Below, one piece after another: positions 23,406 through 35,164 of a stretch of DNA of 64,000 nt. The notes below the pieces were generated by a model. It was not told where the DNA came from, made no database searches, and saw nothing but the letters and a program-made list of their open reading frames with translations. The first letter of the stretch is position 1. The number at the start of each line of letters is the position of its first letter. The position numbers and the translations under genes were made by a program. This stretch comes from Epiperipatus broadwayi (taxonomy: Eukaryota > Onychophora > Udeonychophora > Euonychophora > Peripatidae), in assembly GCA_028023455.1 (NCBI GenBank), contig JAQFVV010012446.1:5519501-5583500 (forward strand), read 5' to 3'.

Positions 23406-24285
23406 AGTGCATTTAGATGTTTTTGGCCATATGATATCTTGAAATGACACTTCTATCGTGAGACTGACAGCATCTTTCTTCATAGCGTAAGCATGTGTTT
23501 TAAAGACCTACAGAGGTCCCTAGTGACGATTTTTTCAGACGCTCATTGCTAAGGTTAAAACTATTACTGAAAGTTATTTTGCAAATTTTCTACTCTTAAA
23601 TTACATAATGAGACATCTTTCATTGGAGAAAACTAAGTTTTGCAAGTTAGACTTTACTTTAATCACCAACTAACATAATGAATATAATGCACAATAAGTT
23701 AAAATATAAAATGTGATTTATACCTTTAAGTTCAGCTCTATAAATATCACACCACTTCATGAGAATTCTCTTCACACACAGACTTCATTATGTCAACTAC
23801 ATTTACGGCACTCCTTGATAACACAAAAATTATCCAAATAACCATTTAATTTTTTATTCATTTATAACTATCACTATGGTGAGGATTTTTGCAATATCTC
23901 TTAATTTGGTTTCTGAAATATTGATGTCCTCACATCAAGAGAGAGACAGAAAGAATAAAATCTGTTCCAGCTAAAAAAAACTATTTTCCCATTGGTTTGT
24001 GTAAAAAAAAAAAAAAGGCATAAATTTTAATAGAGTTTCATAGTACATTCAGGAGGAAAAAACCATTGTAATTTAAAATATTGAATATTTTTAATAACAT
24101 ATTTCAGTATATGCAGGTGTGCGTTTAAGAAAAATATCTATGTTCAGTTTATATGTTTGCATGTAAAAATACAGATAGTAAATATTTTTTTTGTTTTCAC
24201 TGATGGAATTTATTTAAAAATATATATTAAATAAAGCTATTGCATGTTTATTTAATAGCCAATTGTAATACAAATATTTTTGGAT

Positions 24286-24318
24286 CTGAAAAAGATTGCT
24301 AATGAGTCGAAACCAACA
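24286..24318 (+). repeat. Hammerhead-like core in a degenerate repeat
   Basis: CTGAAAA, a possible four-pair stem (GATT/AGTC), then GAAACC. It matches the hammerhead pattern apart from one invariant G. Probably a decayed relative of Penelope-type terminal repeats. Confidence 0.35.
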
Positions 24319-24397
24319 TAAATTAAATAAAATATTATGAAAATTTGCATTATGAGAAGTATGGATTTATTATAAATATTTATAGATTTATGTTTCA

Positions 24398-24640
24398 TTG
24401 TTTTGCATATCTAATATTTATTTTCTCTGGTTCCTTAGAAAAAATAATGGATCACAAGTACTTATATATGCTAATCAAACATCCCATCTTTTTCTTGTGT
24501 TTCTGGCTTGTGTTCTTAAATTGAGAGTTCCACATGCAGTCATTATTACATCTGATTGGCTGTCACATAAGCATTTTAAGGCACTTCTGTCAAAGGTTTT
24601 AGCCTTTCACATTATTGTTAGATCATCTGCTAGCGCTTAA
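24398..24640 (+). other. Unassigned 80-residue reading frame
   Basis: The frame is preceded in-frame by CTCTGGTTCCTTAG, a plausible splice acceptor, and encodes a hydrophobic stretch (H-L-F-L-V-F-L-A-C-V-L-K-L), then D-W-L-S-H-K-H-F-K-A-L-L. I do not recognise it. ATTGGCTGTCA near its end also occurs in foldback elements, so it is more likely repeat sequence than an exon. There is no convincing donor. Confidence 0.2.
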
Positions 24641-24988
24641 TAAATTTATATATTTATATTTCATTAATCATAAAGCCACATTTATCTGACTATTAACTGA
24701 ATAACTTTGAAGCTTTAAAGAAACAGAACAGGGCAAATTCCTAATAATCCATACTATATGTTATTATTATTGCAGTTGTTATTATTAAATCACTCATTTA
24801 GTAAACAAATGTGGATGGGCTGCTCATCAATACACAATTACCAGTGTGATTTTATTAGCTTTTTTATTTTTGGGTTTAAAACCAAGAAATAATATTCTTT
24901 ATCATTTGCTTGATAATCTTAACCGAAACATTAGTTGAGTTTTCTTTAAGGCAATAATATATGTGCAAATGATCTTTTTCTTTTAATA

Positions 24989-25369
24989 TTGACAATCATC
25001 ACAGACAAAATGAAATTAGGACCCTTACTCTCAGAAAGCAATAATATCGTAGGCAATGCAGAAGCTGGCAACCAAAGACTGACAATGCTAAGTATCTCCC
25101 GATTGTGGGACTGCTATTCAATGATAACTTACACTACAACTGTGAACCACTTTCAAGTGAAGAAAGATTACATAAATAAAAAGAACTGTCCAATATTAAA
25201 TTGGACCTTGTTGGACTTTATGAAGTTTGAAGAAAAAATGAAAAGACGATTGATTTCAAAACTGAGTACAAAGAAACAAATATTGGAAGCACAAGCGAAA
25301 TGGGATTCATTACAAGTAATAAGTAGAAGAAAAAAGCTAAACATAAATGGACATAGAATATCCAAATAA
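24989..25369 (+). other. Unassigned 126-residue reading frame before a LINE
   Basis: The longest frame in the window apart from that over exon 20096-20335. It is lysine-rich in its second half (F-E-E-K-M-K-R-R-L-I-S-K-L-S-T-K-K) and could form helices. It ends 70 bases before the endonuclease end of the LINE at 25440, so it may be part of that element or of an older insertion. No known domain is recognised. Codon use is AT-rich like the surroundings. Confidence 0.3.
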
Positions 25370-25439
25370 AGGTACATTAGAATTGAATTTATTCTGACTA
25401 CTAGAAAATATATATTTCAAGACTGTAATGTTTTAATAG

Positions 25440-27620
25440 GTTCCTTTGAGGAAGTGATCGTCGATTGGTAAAAGTGAAAAGTACATGTCAATGTAAAACT
25501 AGAATGAAGAAAATCTATTAAAAAGGTAAATATTAACAATCTGATATTCATAACCTTCAGAAACACTCCAATGAACTTAAATTAGAACTTGCTAATCATT
25601 TTAAAATAGAGAGAGATTTCGATGTTGGTTCACCTTAACTGAGATCAATAAGAAAGACGAGTGATATATTACTAAGAAATGCAAAAGAAATAGCTAGTAC
25701 AAAAAGCAGCAATTCAGCAATAAATTTTTAACTGGAACACGCTAATCTACGAAGAAAAAAAAGGAATGTGAAAATATTCAAAAATGCTCCATTACAAAGA
25801 ATTGAATATCTGGAATTTGTAAAATGGTAGAAATAATAATAATTAAAAATATAACTATCAATTGGGGGGAAAAAAGATATAGAAAAGAATAAGTTTCAAA
25901 ATTATAAAATATCTTAGTATTGGAGAAAAGTTACAGCAATAAGATGATAGGACTATCATTAAAAAAGAGAAAACATAATGAAACGTGTGCAAAAGTTCTA
26001 CGAAAAAATTATATAGTAAGAAAACAAATTAACCATTACAGTTATCGTATTTTCAGAAATGAGGAAGTAAAATGTAGTTAAATGTAAGAAGGAAAATCTT
26101 CAAGAAATGTGGAAATATTATAAATATTTTAAAAGAATCAAATGAAAAAATAGAAAAATGTGGCCAAACTATATATCAAATGTCTAGATTCTAAAAATGT
26201 ATGAGACGATTAACATAATGCACTAGAAATATTGATATTTAGGAAAAATGAATAAAAATGATATTAGAAATTATAGACATATTAATTGCCTTTTAATTCT
26301 ATAATCGAAATTTTTATCAAGATATTAAACTCATCTCTAGTAAACTATTGGTTTCAAACTATCTGAAAGAACAAGCTAGATTTAAAAGTGGTTTTAACAC
26401 AGATCATATCCAAGTATTGACAAAATTTATAGAATTTGGATTTGTAGATTAGAAAAAATGATTTAAAATATTGGCCCATGAAAAACTTGACTTGGGATAT
26501 TGTCATATTCTGAAGAATATTTATCAAAATGCTTCATCATTAACATTATGATAAAACCAGTATCACATCTCGTGATCACCATTTCCTATGCTTGCACAAG
26601 CTGTTAATACAGTAGCAAACTGTCTGTACAGTAGAGCCACCCATTGCAAGTCTTAGTAATCAATAGATGCAGATGCGACACTCTCAGATCCGAGGCTCTC
26701 AACGAAGAAAGCAGCAAGCTAGAAACTAATCTAGGAATATTGAATAAGTAGGCACTAGATAAGGATTATATGCATAAACTTTCTTGCATTCATTGATTAC
26801 TAAAGCTTTCACTAGGTGGCACTACTGTATGGTGAGTTTGCTACTGCATTAACATTATTATGGGTTTATAAAAAGTTTCCACATTTCTAAAACTTTTTAC
26901 AGCAATTCTATAGAAGTATTTTATGGATTAAAATGGGATGCTAAGAAGATAAAAATATATGAAGATTATTTAAGATATTTAGATTTTACAGATGATGTAG
27001 TTGCCCTTGCAAATTATGATTCAAAGATTCAGCAAATGTTGAGAGTTATCAGATAAAATTAACAGTAAAAAGTAAAATAAAATATTAAAAAATCCAAAGT
27101 AATATTCAATGGGTTATCTTCCAAGAGAAAAGATATAAAGATGGATAATTATGAATTAGACGAAATTAAGAATTATAAATATGTGATCCAATTACATATA
27201 AAGATGAAATTACAATGGATGAATTAGTACTTTTAACAGAATGACTTTAATATTTAAAAAAATATATGCCTAGGTGTTTGAAATGCAAAGTTTGTTTAAA
27301 ATATGTGCAGTTTTTACTTATTCATCAGAGACTTAACAGAAGTTAATACAAAGACTTTCAAACCATTCAACAAAATGAGATGTGTTGGAGTAAAAAATAA
27401 AAAATCTAAAATGAAATACATGGATGAGAGAACAAAGAGGTGTTATTAACATCCTTGAAAAATTTAAGAAACTGAAATGAATTTCAGTTGGATATATTAA
27501 AACAGATAATTATAGATGGATAGCTAGTCTTAAAATAGATGCCTAGGGATTATAACAATAGGAAGAAGCGATATATAAGATAGGTGAATGAAATAACCAA
27601 GTATATTGGCATGAAAAACA
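25440..27620 (+). mobile_element. RTE-like endonuclease-RT LINE, decayed, with nested repeat
   Basis: Recognisable segments run in the right order across frameshifts: endonuclease end G-S-D-R-R-L-V-K near 25450, N-E-L-K-L-E-L-A-N-H-F near 25575, R-N-Y-R-H-I near 26270, E-Q-A-R-F-K-S-G-F-N-T-D-H-I-Q near 26370, catalytic box D-F-T-D-D-V-V-A-L-A-N near 26985, K-V-I-F-N-G near 27095, and C-terminal K-K-L-K-W-I-S-V-G near 27470. A family A foldback interrupts it at 26550-26846. The RT is not functional. The 3' tail runs into another family A end near 27620. Confidence 0.8.
26550..26846 (-). mobile_element. Family A element inserted in the LINE, with 12-bp duplication
   Basis: CATTAACATTAT occurs directly before (26538-26549) and directly after (26847-26858) the element, a perfect 12-bp target-site duplication. 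The element has long inverted arms (ACAGTAGAGCCACC on the left, ACAGTAGTGCCACC read inward from the right) and includes the family end with GTGATCACCATTTCCTATGC. The insertion restores continuous LINE reading when removed, which confirms the borders. Confidence 0.75.
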
Positions 27621-27665
27621 CAGGGTGGCACTACTGTATGAAGAGTTTTGCCTTGTTTATAATGG
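27600..27665 (+). repeat. Family A terminal fragment
   Basis: CAGGGTGGCACTACTGTATG and AGAGTTTTGCCTTGTTTAT match the right end of family A. It abuts the 3' end of the LINE. Confidence 0.5.
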
Positions 27666-28065
27666 CATGACAGAGAGAAGTGAGGCTATGTATTTGATCG
27701 GAAAATCTGGATTCTACTTAGAAGGCATTCCATCCTACAATGGATCGATAAAGCTTGAAAATAATCATGACCTTAAATTTAATTTCATATAATTTTACAC
27801 AATTCACATAATAACAATAGGTAATTAAATTTGTCTAAAAATAAAATAATTGCATGGATGTGGTAAATTAACATGTACTATTACAATGATAATTACGAAG
27901 TTTTGTTTGGTTTTTTTTTTGCCTTGGTTCAATTTGAAAGAACAAATCATTTCTAAAAATCACATAAATGTTTTCATCAAATATTTTAACTACTGGTGTT
28001 TTTATAGAAAAATTTATTCCACTATTACTTATTAATCTTTCCTTGTAACGTTGCGTTTAAAATAA

Positions 28066-28150
28066 AATAAAATATCTGCCTTTGATATTTAATTTTTGCC
28101 ACGTACAAACGCCGGAAAAAAATTAAATGTAAAAAGCAGATATTTAAATT
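28066..28150. repeat. Short inverted repeat
   Basis: AATATCTGCCTTTGATATTT and, on the other strand, AATATCTGCTTTTTACATTT form arms of about 28 bases. MITE-like, unassigned. Confidence 0.5.
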
Positions 28151-29785
28151 TATTCTAGTTTGGTTTATCAACATTAATAATATAATGTAAATCACAAACT
28201 TAGTATTTTTTTAAATAATGCTTGATGCATGTACGCTAACGGCGAAGGAGGAGGCGTAAATCAATTCCTTGAAAAGTTATATATTTCAGAGTTTTAAAAA
28301 ATAATAACGTTTCGATAATCCAAACAGCGCCACTACAGATGTTTCAATTTTATCTATTTAAATTTGATACAACTATAATCATAGTTTTGAGTATAGCAGT
28401 TTTAAGAAGTAATGAAATAGGAACAACGGTACTGCATTTTTAATTGAAATTGGCTTTAGCAACATTTAAACTTTAGAGAAAATAGTTTAATGACTGAATT
28501 TAAAATACATCAAGATCGTACTAATTTTATAAATGAACGTAAATAAACAGAGTAGTATAAATAATACTATGACATATTTTTCAATTCGCAAAATGGTTAA
28601 TCATGGAGAAAGCAATAAAGTGATTTCTATATATTCTTAACCATGACAAAAACATATGCATCAAATATAGCTTTCTATTTTTTAAAAAATTCTGACAATA
28701 CATATATGTCACAATAATACAATTCCGGATACAGTACAAAACAATTACTAACGTTACTACGTTAATTTATAAACAGAATTTGACTTTGCTAAAAATAAGG
28801 TACATATCGTATAATAATACAGTTAACCAGACAAAGGATTTCCTACCTTCCATATTCAACTTTTTAGTTCTAGCAATATTTCGAAAATATCAAATTTAAT
28901 AAAAATTTAGTCATTCCCTGGGAGTTAAGGAGTTTTAAGATATTTACGTGACCTCTTTCGGTGATTTTTTGAAGTATAATTTCAGCCGTCTTCACAATAA
29001 CATTTATTATATACAATTTATACCATTATAGAAAAATTAATGAAATCAGAACTTGTTCGTACATATTACCACAGCCTCGAGATCAATTGTGGTGGCTGGA
29101 ATCTTTAAAAAATGTGCATTTTAAAATTACTAAAGCAATAAATGAAATGGGAAAAAATGTGTATTATATAAAAATATTTATTCAAAATATGTATGTTGTT
29201 TATAATTCCTCATTTTACTGCTTATTTCAATTCGGCACGTGAGACAGGTGTCGCGTCGCCTCACCTGTACTCACATTTATCATTCTTATAGATTCTATAA
29301 TAAATTAATTTTTATGCCAATTATTTAGTCACGAATGGTTTACTAAATAGTTTTACCAACAAATCAGAAAGCTAATTAATTTGATTTTAAAAAATTAATA
29401 TAAAAATTTCTAGATATTTTACTTAACTACAGATTAAATAGAAAATTAGTTTTTAATAAATAATCGTGTGAATTTGCTATTAAATATTAGCGGTATTTAT
29501 TATCTGCTGTATTTAGAAATTTGTAAATTGCATAAAGGTATTAATAGCGATTAAGCTTTTTCCTTTTTTTTTTTTTAAAAAAAAAGTCTTATAATATTTA
29601 TATATATTAGATTTGATCAAACGTATTGAGTAAATATAGATGTGTTCGTTTCTTATAAATATTAAATGCATATTAATTATTAATATCATTAACATTTTTT
29701 ATTACTTTTACAATGCTTTTTACAACCCACTATTGGCGACTTCGATTGCCTCAGCATCTTCTTCAGAACTATAAAAAAATTATTA

Positions 29786-30005
29786 TGAAAAGGTATGTTG
29801 ATGGTTACTTATTGATTTTTAATAAAAACCAAAGACAAATGGAACTTGAAGAGATTAATAAGCTAGATAAAAATATAAAATACTACAATAGAAAAAGAAA
29901 ATGATAATAAATTATCATCATATTTAGATATTTTGTTAAAGAAGTCATATGAAAATGGTAAATGCAAGATAGAGATGTCTATATGTATAAAAACTAATAT
30001 AGATA
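29786..30005 (+). pseudogene. Penelope-like reverse transcriptase fragment
   Basis: The plus strand reads K-R-Y-V-D-G-Y-L-L-I-F-N, then L-E-E-I-N-K-L-D-K-N-I, and after a frameshift N-D-N-K-L-S-S-Y-L-D-I-L-L-K-K, then K-I-E-M-S-I-C-I-K-T-N. This is the R-Y-V-D-D to F-L-D-V-L-V-K-R to I-E-F-S-V-Y-R-K-P block of Penelope-like RTs. The catalytic second Asp is replaced by Gly and the N-terminal RT half and the GIY-YIG endonuclease are absent. Non-functional. Confidence 0.7.
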
Positions 30006-30014
30006 GTAATATAT

Positions 30015-30500
30015 TATTCTGTCTTGCACTGAGTGGCAATACGTGTAGAGTTTTGCCTGTTTTAATAATAGTTAAGAGCAAGCATAAAAAATGGTGATTG
30101 TGTGATGTTTATTGACTTAAAACGAATCCTGCCTGATAGGATAGTGATAGCTATGGTTATTAATGAACCAAAGACACCAAAATGTATAGGTACTGAACTG
30201 AGTTCAGACCTGTATGACTACATAAGCTTATAAGCTTGGATTGAAAATATTATAGTGTTTTCAATTTAAGTCTCATAGTTTTATAGTTAAGTAGAGATAA
30301 AAGATGGCTGCTGGGGGGGTTGCATTAGATCCTATGATCTAGGTGCAGTGCTCTCAGATATACTGATGAAGGCCACAAGCCAGAAACTAGTCTGGAGATG
30401 AGTAGGCACTAGATGGGGATTTTATGCACAAGCCTGGCATCCATTGATTACTCTAGCTTGCACTGAGTGGCAATACGTGTAGAGAGTCTTGCCTATTTTA
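30015..30500 (-). mobile_element. Family A long element
   Basis: Starts and ends with CACTGAGTGGCAATACGTGT, the same terminal block in direct order at 30027 and 30460. It contains the interior shared with 42390-42640 (opposite strand): AAGTAGAGATAAAAGATGGC and TTCAATTTAAG. The family block CAAGCCAGAAACTAGTCTGG is present. Non-coding. Confidence 0.6.
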
Positions 30501-31029
30501 TATTTTACATTATTATTATTATTATTATTTATTATATTAACATGTATAATTTATATTACTTTTATATATTTTATATTTAACTTCTGCTTATTTTTTTAAA
30601 TCTTAGTTGCTATCTATTCAAACTTTTAAATAGTGGGTTGTAAAAAGGATTGTAAAAGTAATAAAGAATGTAAATGATATTAGTATTATATGGATTTGGC
30701 AATGCAATAGAAAAGATAAGGTGATAATACTTCATACATTAAAGATACAAGAAGGATGTGTGTATATGAATGTAGATAAGTTTATACATACAGATGTATG
30801 AAGAGAAACAGAGAGGAAGAAAAGCTTTATTAAATAATTCAAATTACAATTTAGAAATAAAAAGAGTATTTAACTTGGAATGTTAATTGTATCTAAACGG
30901 AATTCAGATTAAACCATATATGATAATAAAAAATGTGTGCGTTTTTTTGGAAATTATTGTGATTCTGAAATAAGCCCATATCAGGCTACTTTTAATTCCA
31001 GAGATATAATAAGAATAAAGTGTTTATCT

Positions 31030-31480
31030 AAAAATATGTGGTGATGATGATCTCTTTCAACCATTATCAATCCAGGGCAGGACAAAGGTCATTCCAAGTT
31101 CAATCCAATTTCATCGAACTTTAGTCTCTCTTCTACCCAAATTACAAATAAACTTTCTTACATCAAATCATCATCTCATACGTGGTCTCTTTCCAATCTC
31201 TTGGGATCTAATTTAAAGCTTTAACAGTACATTTATTATCATTTATTCTCACAATATGTCCAGACTTGTTTGGTTTTAATTTCTTAATTCTTTTATTGAT
31301 GTTGATGATCCTAATTTGTTTTCTCACCCATGCATTTTGTTTTTGTCTTTTTTGTGTTATTACTAATATACTTTTCTCCATACTTCATTGAGTAGTCATT
31401 GAATTGTCCTTCTGTTAAATGTGAAAGTCTCAGATCCATACGTAAGATCTTTTCAAACACATCTATTAAAAGCCTTCCTT
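31030..31480 (-). mobile_element. RTE-like LINE, C-terminal fragment
   Basis: The minus strand yields fragments of the LINE C-terminus (K-x-L-K near 31290) and near the lowest coordinates T-K-V-R-x-N-W-I-E-L-G-M-T-F-V-L, then P-W-I-D-N-G, followed by GAT/ATC repeats. Same family as 3850-3960. Confidence 0.65.
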
Positions 31481-31595
31481 TTCAAACACATAGAAATATA
31501 CTCTTCTAATATCAAGTTATTCCTATCAAAAATGCTCCATCCATGTTAATTCTTTAATCTATTTATGTTTCCATTTATATTATATAATTGGATCA

Positions 31596-31865
31596 AGGTA
31601 TGTGATGTGATGCACTGTGACTTCTCCTTAAATGGAGTCAGGAATCTCTCAACAACCATGCCCAGAGAAACCTGTTAGCCACTTTACCTTCCCTTTCCAT
31701 TCCCCACCCTAAGTTTTTCCATAATCTAACATGATGTGATGTGTTGCACCATGAATTCTCCTTATAGAGTCAGGAATCTCTCAGTACCTATGCCCAGAGA
31801 AACCTATTGGCCACTGTACCTTCCCTTCTCATTCCCCATCCTAAGTTTTCCCATAATCTGCTCCA
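31596..31865 (+). repeat. Repeat H, direct tandem pair
   Basis: Two units of about 135 bases (31596-31729 and 31730-31865) share GTCAGGAATCTCTCA, ATGCCCAGAGAAACCT and CCACTNTACCTTCCCTT. They are related to the copy inside the Tigger-like element at 10098-10258. Confidence 0.75.
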
Positions 31866-32953
31866 TCCCATTTCCACAATATAATCTTTGTCAACTCTAT
31901 GGCTTTTATATCTAAATCCCCCTTATCCTTTCCCAAACCCAACATAAAAACCAATAACTCACTTTCTGTATAATCACTTTGTTCATATTTATTATTTGTA
32001 CTCTTTCTGTTTTCAAGCATTTATATCCAATTAACAAATGCCTAATATTTTCTATGCCTTCCTTACCCAATTTGCAGACTAAATCACCCATATTTTTCCA
32101 TTTATGTGTATATTCTCTTTGTTGCTAAAGATCCCGTTTGAGCCTTAAACAATAAACTACTTTCCTTGCTATTTTGTAGTTATTAACTACAGCGCCACCC
32201 TTTGGATTTTGAAGCCCGGACACAAATATCGATTGGAGTCCCAGTAAATAGAAAAGTGAATAAATAATATACAACATTTATTTTTATCTAAATAGTAACT
32301 TACAACACATTAATATTAATATAAAAGAAAAACAAAATTAATACAAATTTATTTTCCTTATTTTAATTTCCGCAAATTTATCTATTAGCAAATTTAACTA
32401 TTATCTCAAATTTAAATCTTAGTGTAGTTTATTTTCTATTGAAAGTAACATTAGGTTAGATATTCTTTCTTGTGCCATTGTGGATCTTAAATAGTTTTTT
32501 ATTATTTTAAATGTTTACAAACTACGTTCGCCCGTTTATAAAAACATTCTAATAACGTGGTGCTTGGAAATTTGGTGCGCTTTATTTTAAAACTAAGCTT
32601 TAATTTTATGTATAAGAATTTGTATCAAATGTCGATCTCTCATTCTATTTTATTAATGCATAAGATATATATTGTGTTGTTGGTTAAAATAAGGTAGCTC
32701 AGTGAGGGCCTCCTGGCATATGTCCGGTTGACCAACATTAGGGACGCTATTGGTTATAATAATATGTTGGATTATTTCTATCATCTAACGTTTATTGTCA
32801 AATCTCTTGAAAAATTTAAAAATTTCCAAATACATTCAACTATGTGCTATTACTAATACTTAAATGCAGTTGAAAATTTTAACTAAAGTTTCAATTTTAG
32901 AAAAATAAATAAGAGCAAAGGGGATTTTTAAAAATCCATTTTGCTAGAAAAGA

Positions 32954-33050
32954 ATGGTCAGCCAATCACAAAAACTCCTGCAGATATAAAAACAAGACAC
33001 ATAAATAATACAGTTCTCCTTGACCTTAATTAATTTTCTGAAAGATGTCA
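32954..33050 (+). promoter_or_regulatory. CCAAT, TATA and ATG-donor arrangement
   Basis: CCAATCAC at 32954, GATATAAAAAC near 32984, and ATGTCAG/GTAAGG at 33044 are spaced like a core promoter, a leader of about 30 bases and a two-codon first exon. No later exon was recognised and a gypsy remnant follows, so chance or a transposon promoter is possible. Confidence 0.25.
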
Positions 33051-33179
33051 GGTAAGGTTGTTGCATAATATTAATCAGTATGTGCCTTGACTTTGGGGAT
33101 AAGCTCACTTTATATAACAATATGAGGAATCAAATTGTCCATCATTATAACTTTTGCTCCATTTCTAAAAAACGGCAGT

Positions 33180-33625
33180 CCTAACTATATGTTTTTTTAA
33201 AGTCTGATTTAAATGATTCGTGTCTGTGCATCTCTCTTCCATACATTCAAGTAATGATAATTCCCAAATTTAATGTTCATCCAGCTTGTGACTTTCAACA
33301 GAAAGTTAAAGTTGGGTCATGATTCACCCATAATCCTGCATATTTTCATTTCTGCCTTGATGGTGATTTTGAAAATGAAGTTTGGCAATGTGCCTAGAAG
33401 GGTGGTGATTAAATTAGGTTGTAAATGATATTTTTAACTCATTATAGGTTAATTGTTCAGGAGTAAGGTGTTCTGCCAATCTGTTAGCTATTTGTGTGAC
33501 CCCTTATGCATCTTCAACTACTCTGTTAATAAAAAAATAATTTTCAATCTGCTGAACATACAAGGGCCACTCATTTGCCTTTCTGAAGTCAAACTTCGAT
33601 ATTGCCAATTGCATTTTAAGCAATT
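33180..33625 (-). pseudogene. Ty3/gypsy-type gag remnant
   Basis: On the minus strand one frame with only a few stops reads K-F-D-F-R-K-A-N-E-W-P-L-Y-V-Q-Q-I-E-N-Y, then L-T-P-E-Q-L-T-Y-N-E-L-K, F-N-H-H-P-S and N-E-N-M-Q-D-Y. This follows the gag of Ty3/gypsy retrotransposons in pattern (F-D-F...E-W...Y...E-Y-F, then Y-x-E-L, then H-x-x-P). No protease, RT or LTR is seen next to it, so only this part survives. Confidence 0.55.
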
Positions 33626-35164
33626 TATATAAACTAACTCATTTTAATACCATAGATTTTTTCATTACTTCAATAATTCTATTTCGCTGTCAGAAGGCTG
33701 CTAGAGTTTGAATTGAATTGTAAAGACTGCACCATGGCAATATCTCCATGTAAATGGATATATAAGGGCCCAGATCAGTAATCTTGACTGGGCAAAAATG
33801 ATTAATAGGTTTGAGTGTGAGTTATCACACTTAATAACTATATAAGTATTTATATGAGGAAATACATGAATATGGCAATTAAAATCAATTGGTTTATAAA
33901 TATAAATATCATGGGGTTAATAACTGAATACCGATTATTAATTACATTACTATATATAAAAGCTGATAAATGCATAAAATATTTCACTATAATCATCTAT
34001 ACATGTTAATACAATATACATTAAGGCCTGAAGGCTTACATAAATTATAATCAAGATCTGTACTACCTGTATTTATGTCCCTACATCTACGCTGGTACAT
34101 TCGAAGCTAGACCTCTCCATAAACAAGCTGAGAGTGAAGTAGCGTGATTTTAGAGTACACTCAGAAATGCATCCATCATTCAAACTTCATCTCACAAGTC
34201 TTTCACTAGTTTTTTTTCCTACTGTCCTGGGTGTTATAATGTCTATTTCCATTGGTCATCCCATGACACGAGGTTCAAAGTGGCCAGTTTTGTTATCTAC
34301 TTTTTCATCGCATAACTTAATTGCCAAATTGCTAGGGGTAATTTTTGGCTTAGTTTTTTCCATTATCAGAGACTAAATAATTATGTACATCCCACTACTT
34401 CAATATTATCTTATGGTTACTAATTATTTCTAAATCTAATTAGTCTTTACTTCATTTAATTAGCAATCATTGTTATCTCATTTTACAGTAATTAACAAGA
34501 ATACTTTTAGCATTCATGCACATACTTAAATATTTTATAATAATTACATTTTTATATATTGCATGTATATATGAATGCACACACATACTTAGCAGAGAGT
34601 AAAATGGATGTTTTTGAAGAAATGTATATTTACAATTGCACATGTTGGTCAACATTTACATAATGTATAAAAGAGGTTGCCTTGGCAACAGTTTGAGATT
34701 GTTGATTGTTATCTAAATTGGGATTCTGTAAGTGTTGACAGGTTTCTAATGGTTATATATATATTGTGGCATGCTCTGAAGCTAGCCACAAATATACATA
34801 TATAATTGTGAAAAAAAAAAAAGAAAGGCAAAAAGGAAGGTTTATAAGAATTATTTTTCTTTATTTTAATCAGTAGATTTCTATCAGTAAAAATCTAAAT
34901 GAAATGAAATTATTAGAACCAGAATATATAGATTTATTTAATTAAATAAATAGAAAGAAAAAAATGAAGTTTAATTAGACTGGAATATTTTGATATTTCA
35001 GTTAAAATTTAATTAATTGAACATTTTTTATATAATAGGATTAGTAATTAGCTGAAGTGTAATTAACATTTTTGTAGGGAATAAAAACTAAATAAATAAA
35101 GTAAAATTTAAAAACAAACAAACAAATAAGCCAAGAATTTAAGTTGAGGGTAAGTGTTAATAAC

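Larger units (their letters stand above)
29690..30740. mobile_element. Penelope-like remnant between inverted hammerhead-family ends
   Basis: The left end 29690-29772 (minus orientation) and the right end 30618-30740 (plus orientation) share CTTTTACAATGCTTTTTACA and ACCCACTATT in inverted form. Between them lie a Penelope-type RT piece (29786-30005) and a family A element (30015-30500). Such inverted or partial terminal repeats are usual for Penelope-like elements, but the interior is mostly lost. Confidence 0.55.

Noticed and set aside
26604-26852. Family A as a piggyBac MITE with TTAA duplications
   Set aside because: TTAA flanks an inner arm in several copies, but sequence similarity between copies continues past it to the GTGATCACCATTTC end. 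The TTAA is therefore part of the element and not a target site.
34167-34376. A 69-residue plus-strand membrane-like protein
   Set aside because: Hydrophobic residues come from T-rich DNA. No splice-bounded exon, promoter or family motif is seen.
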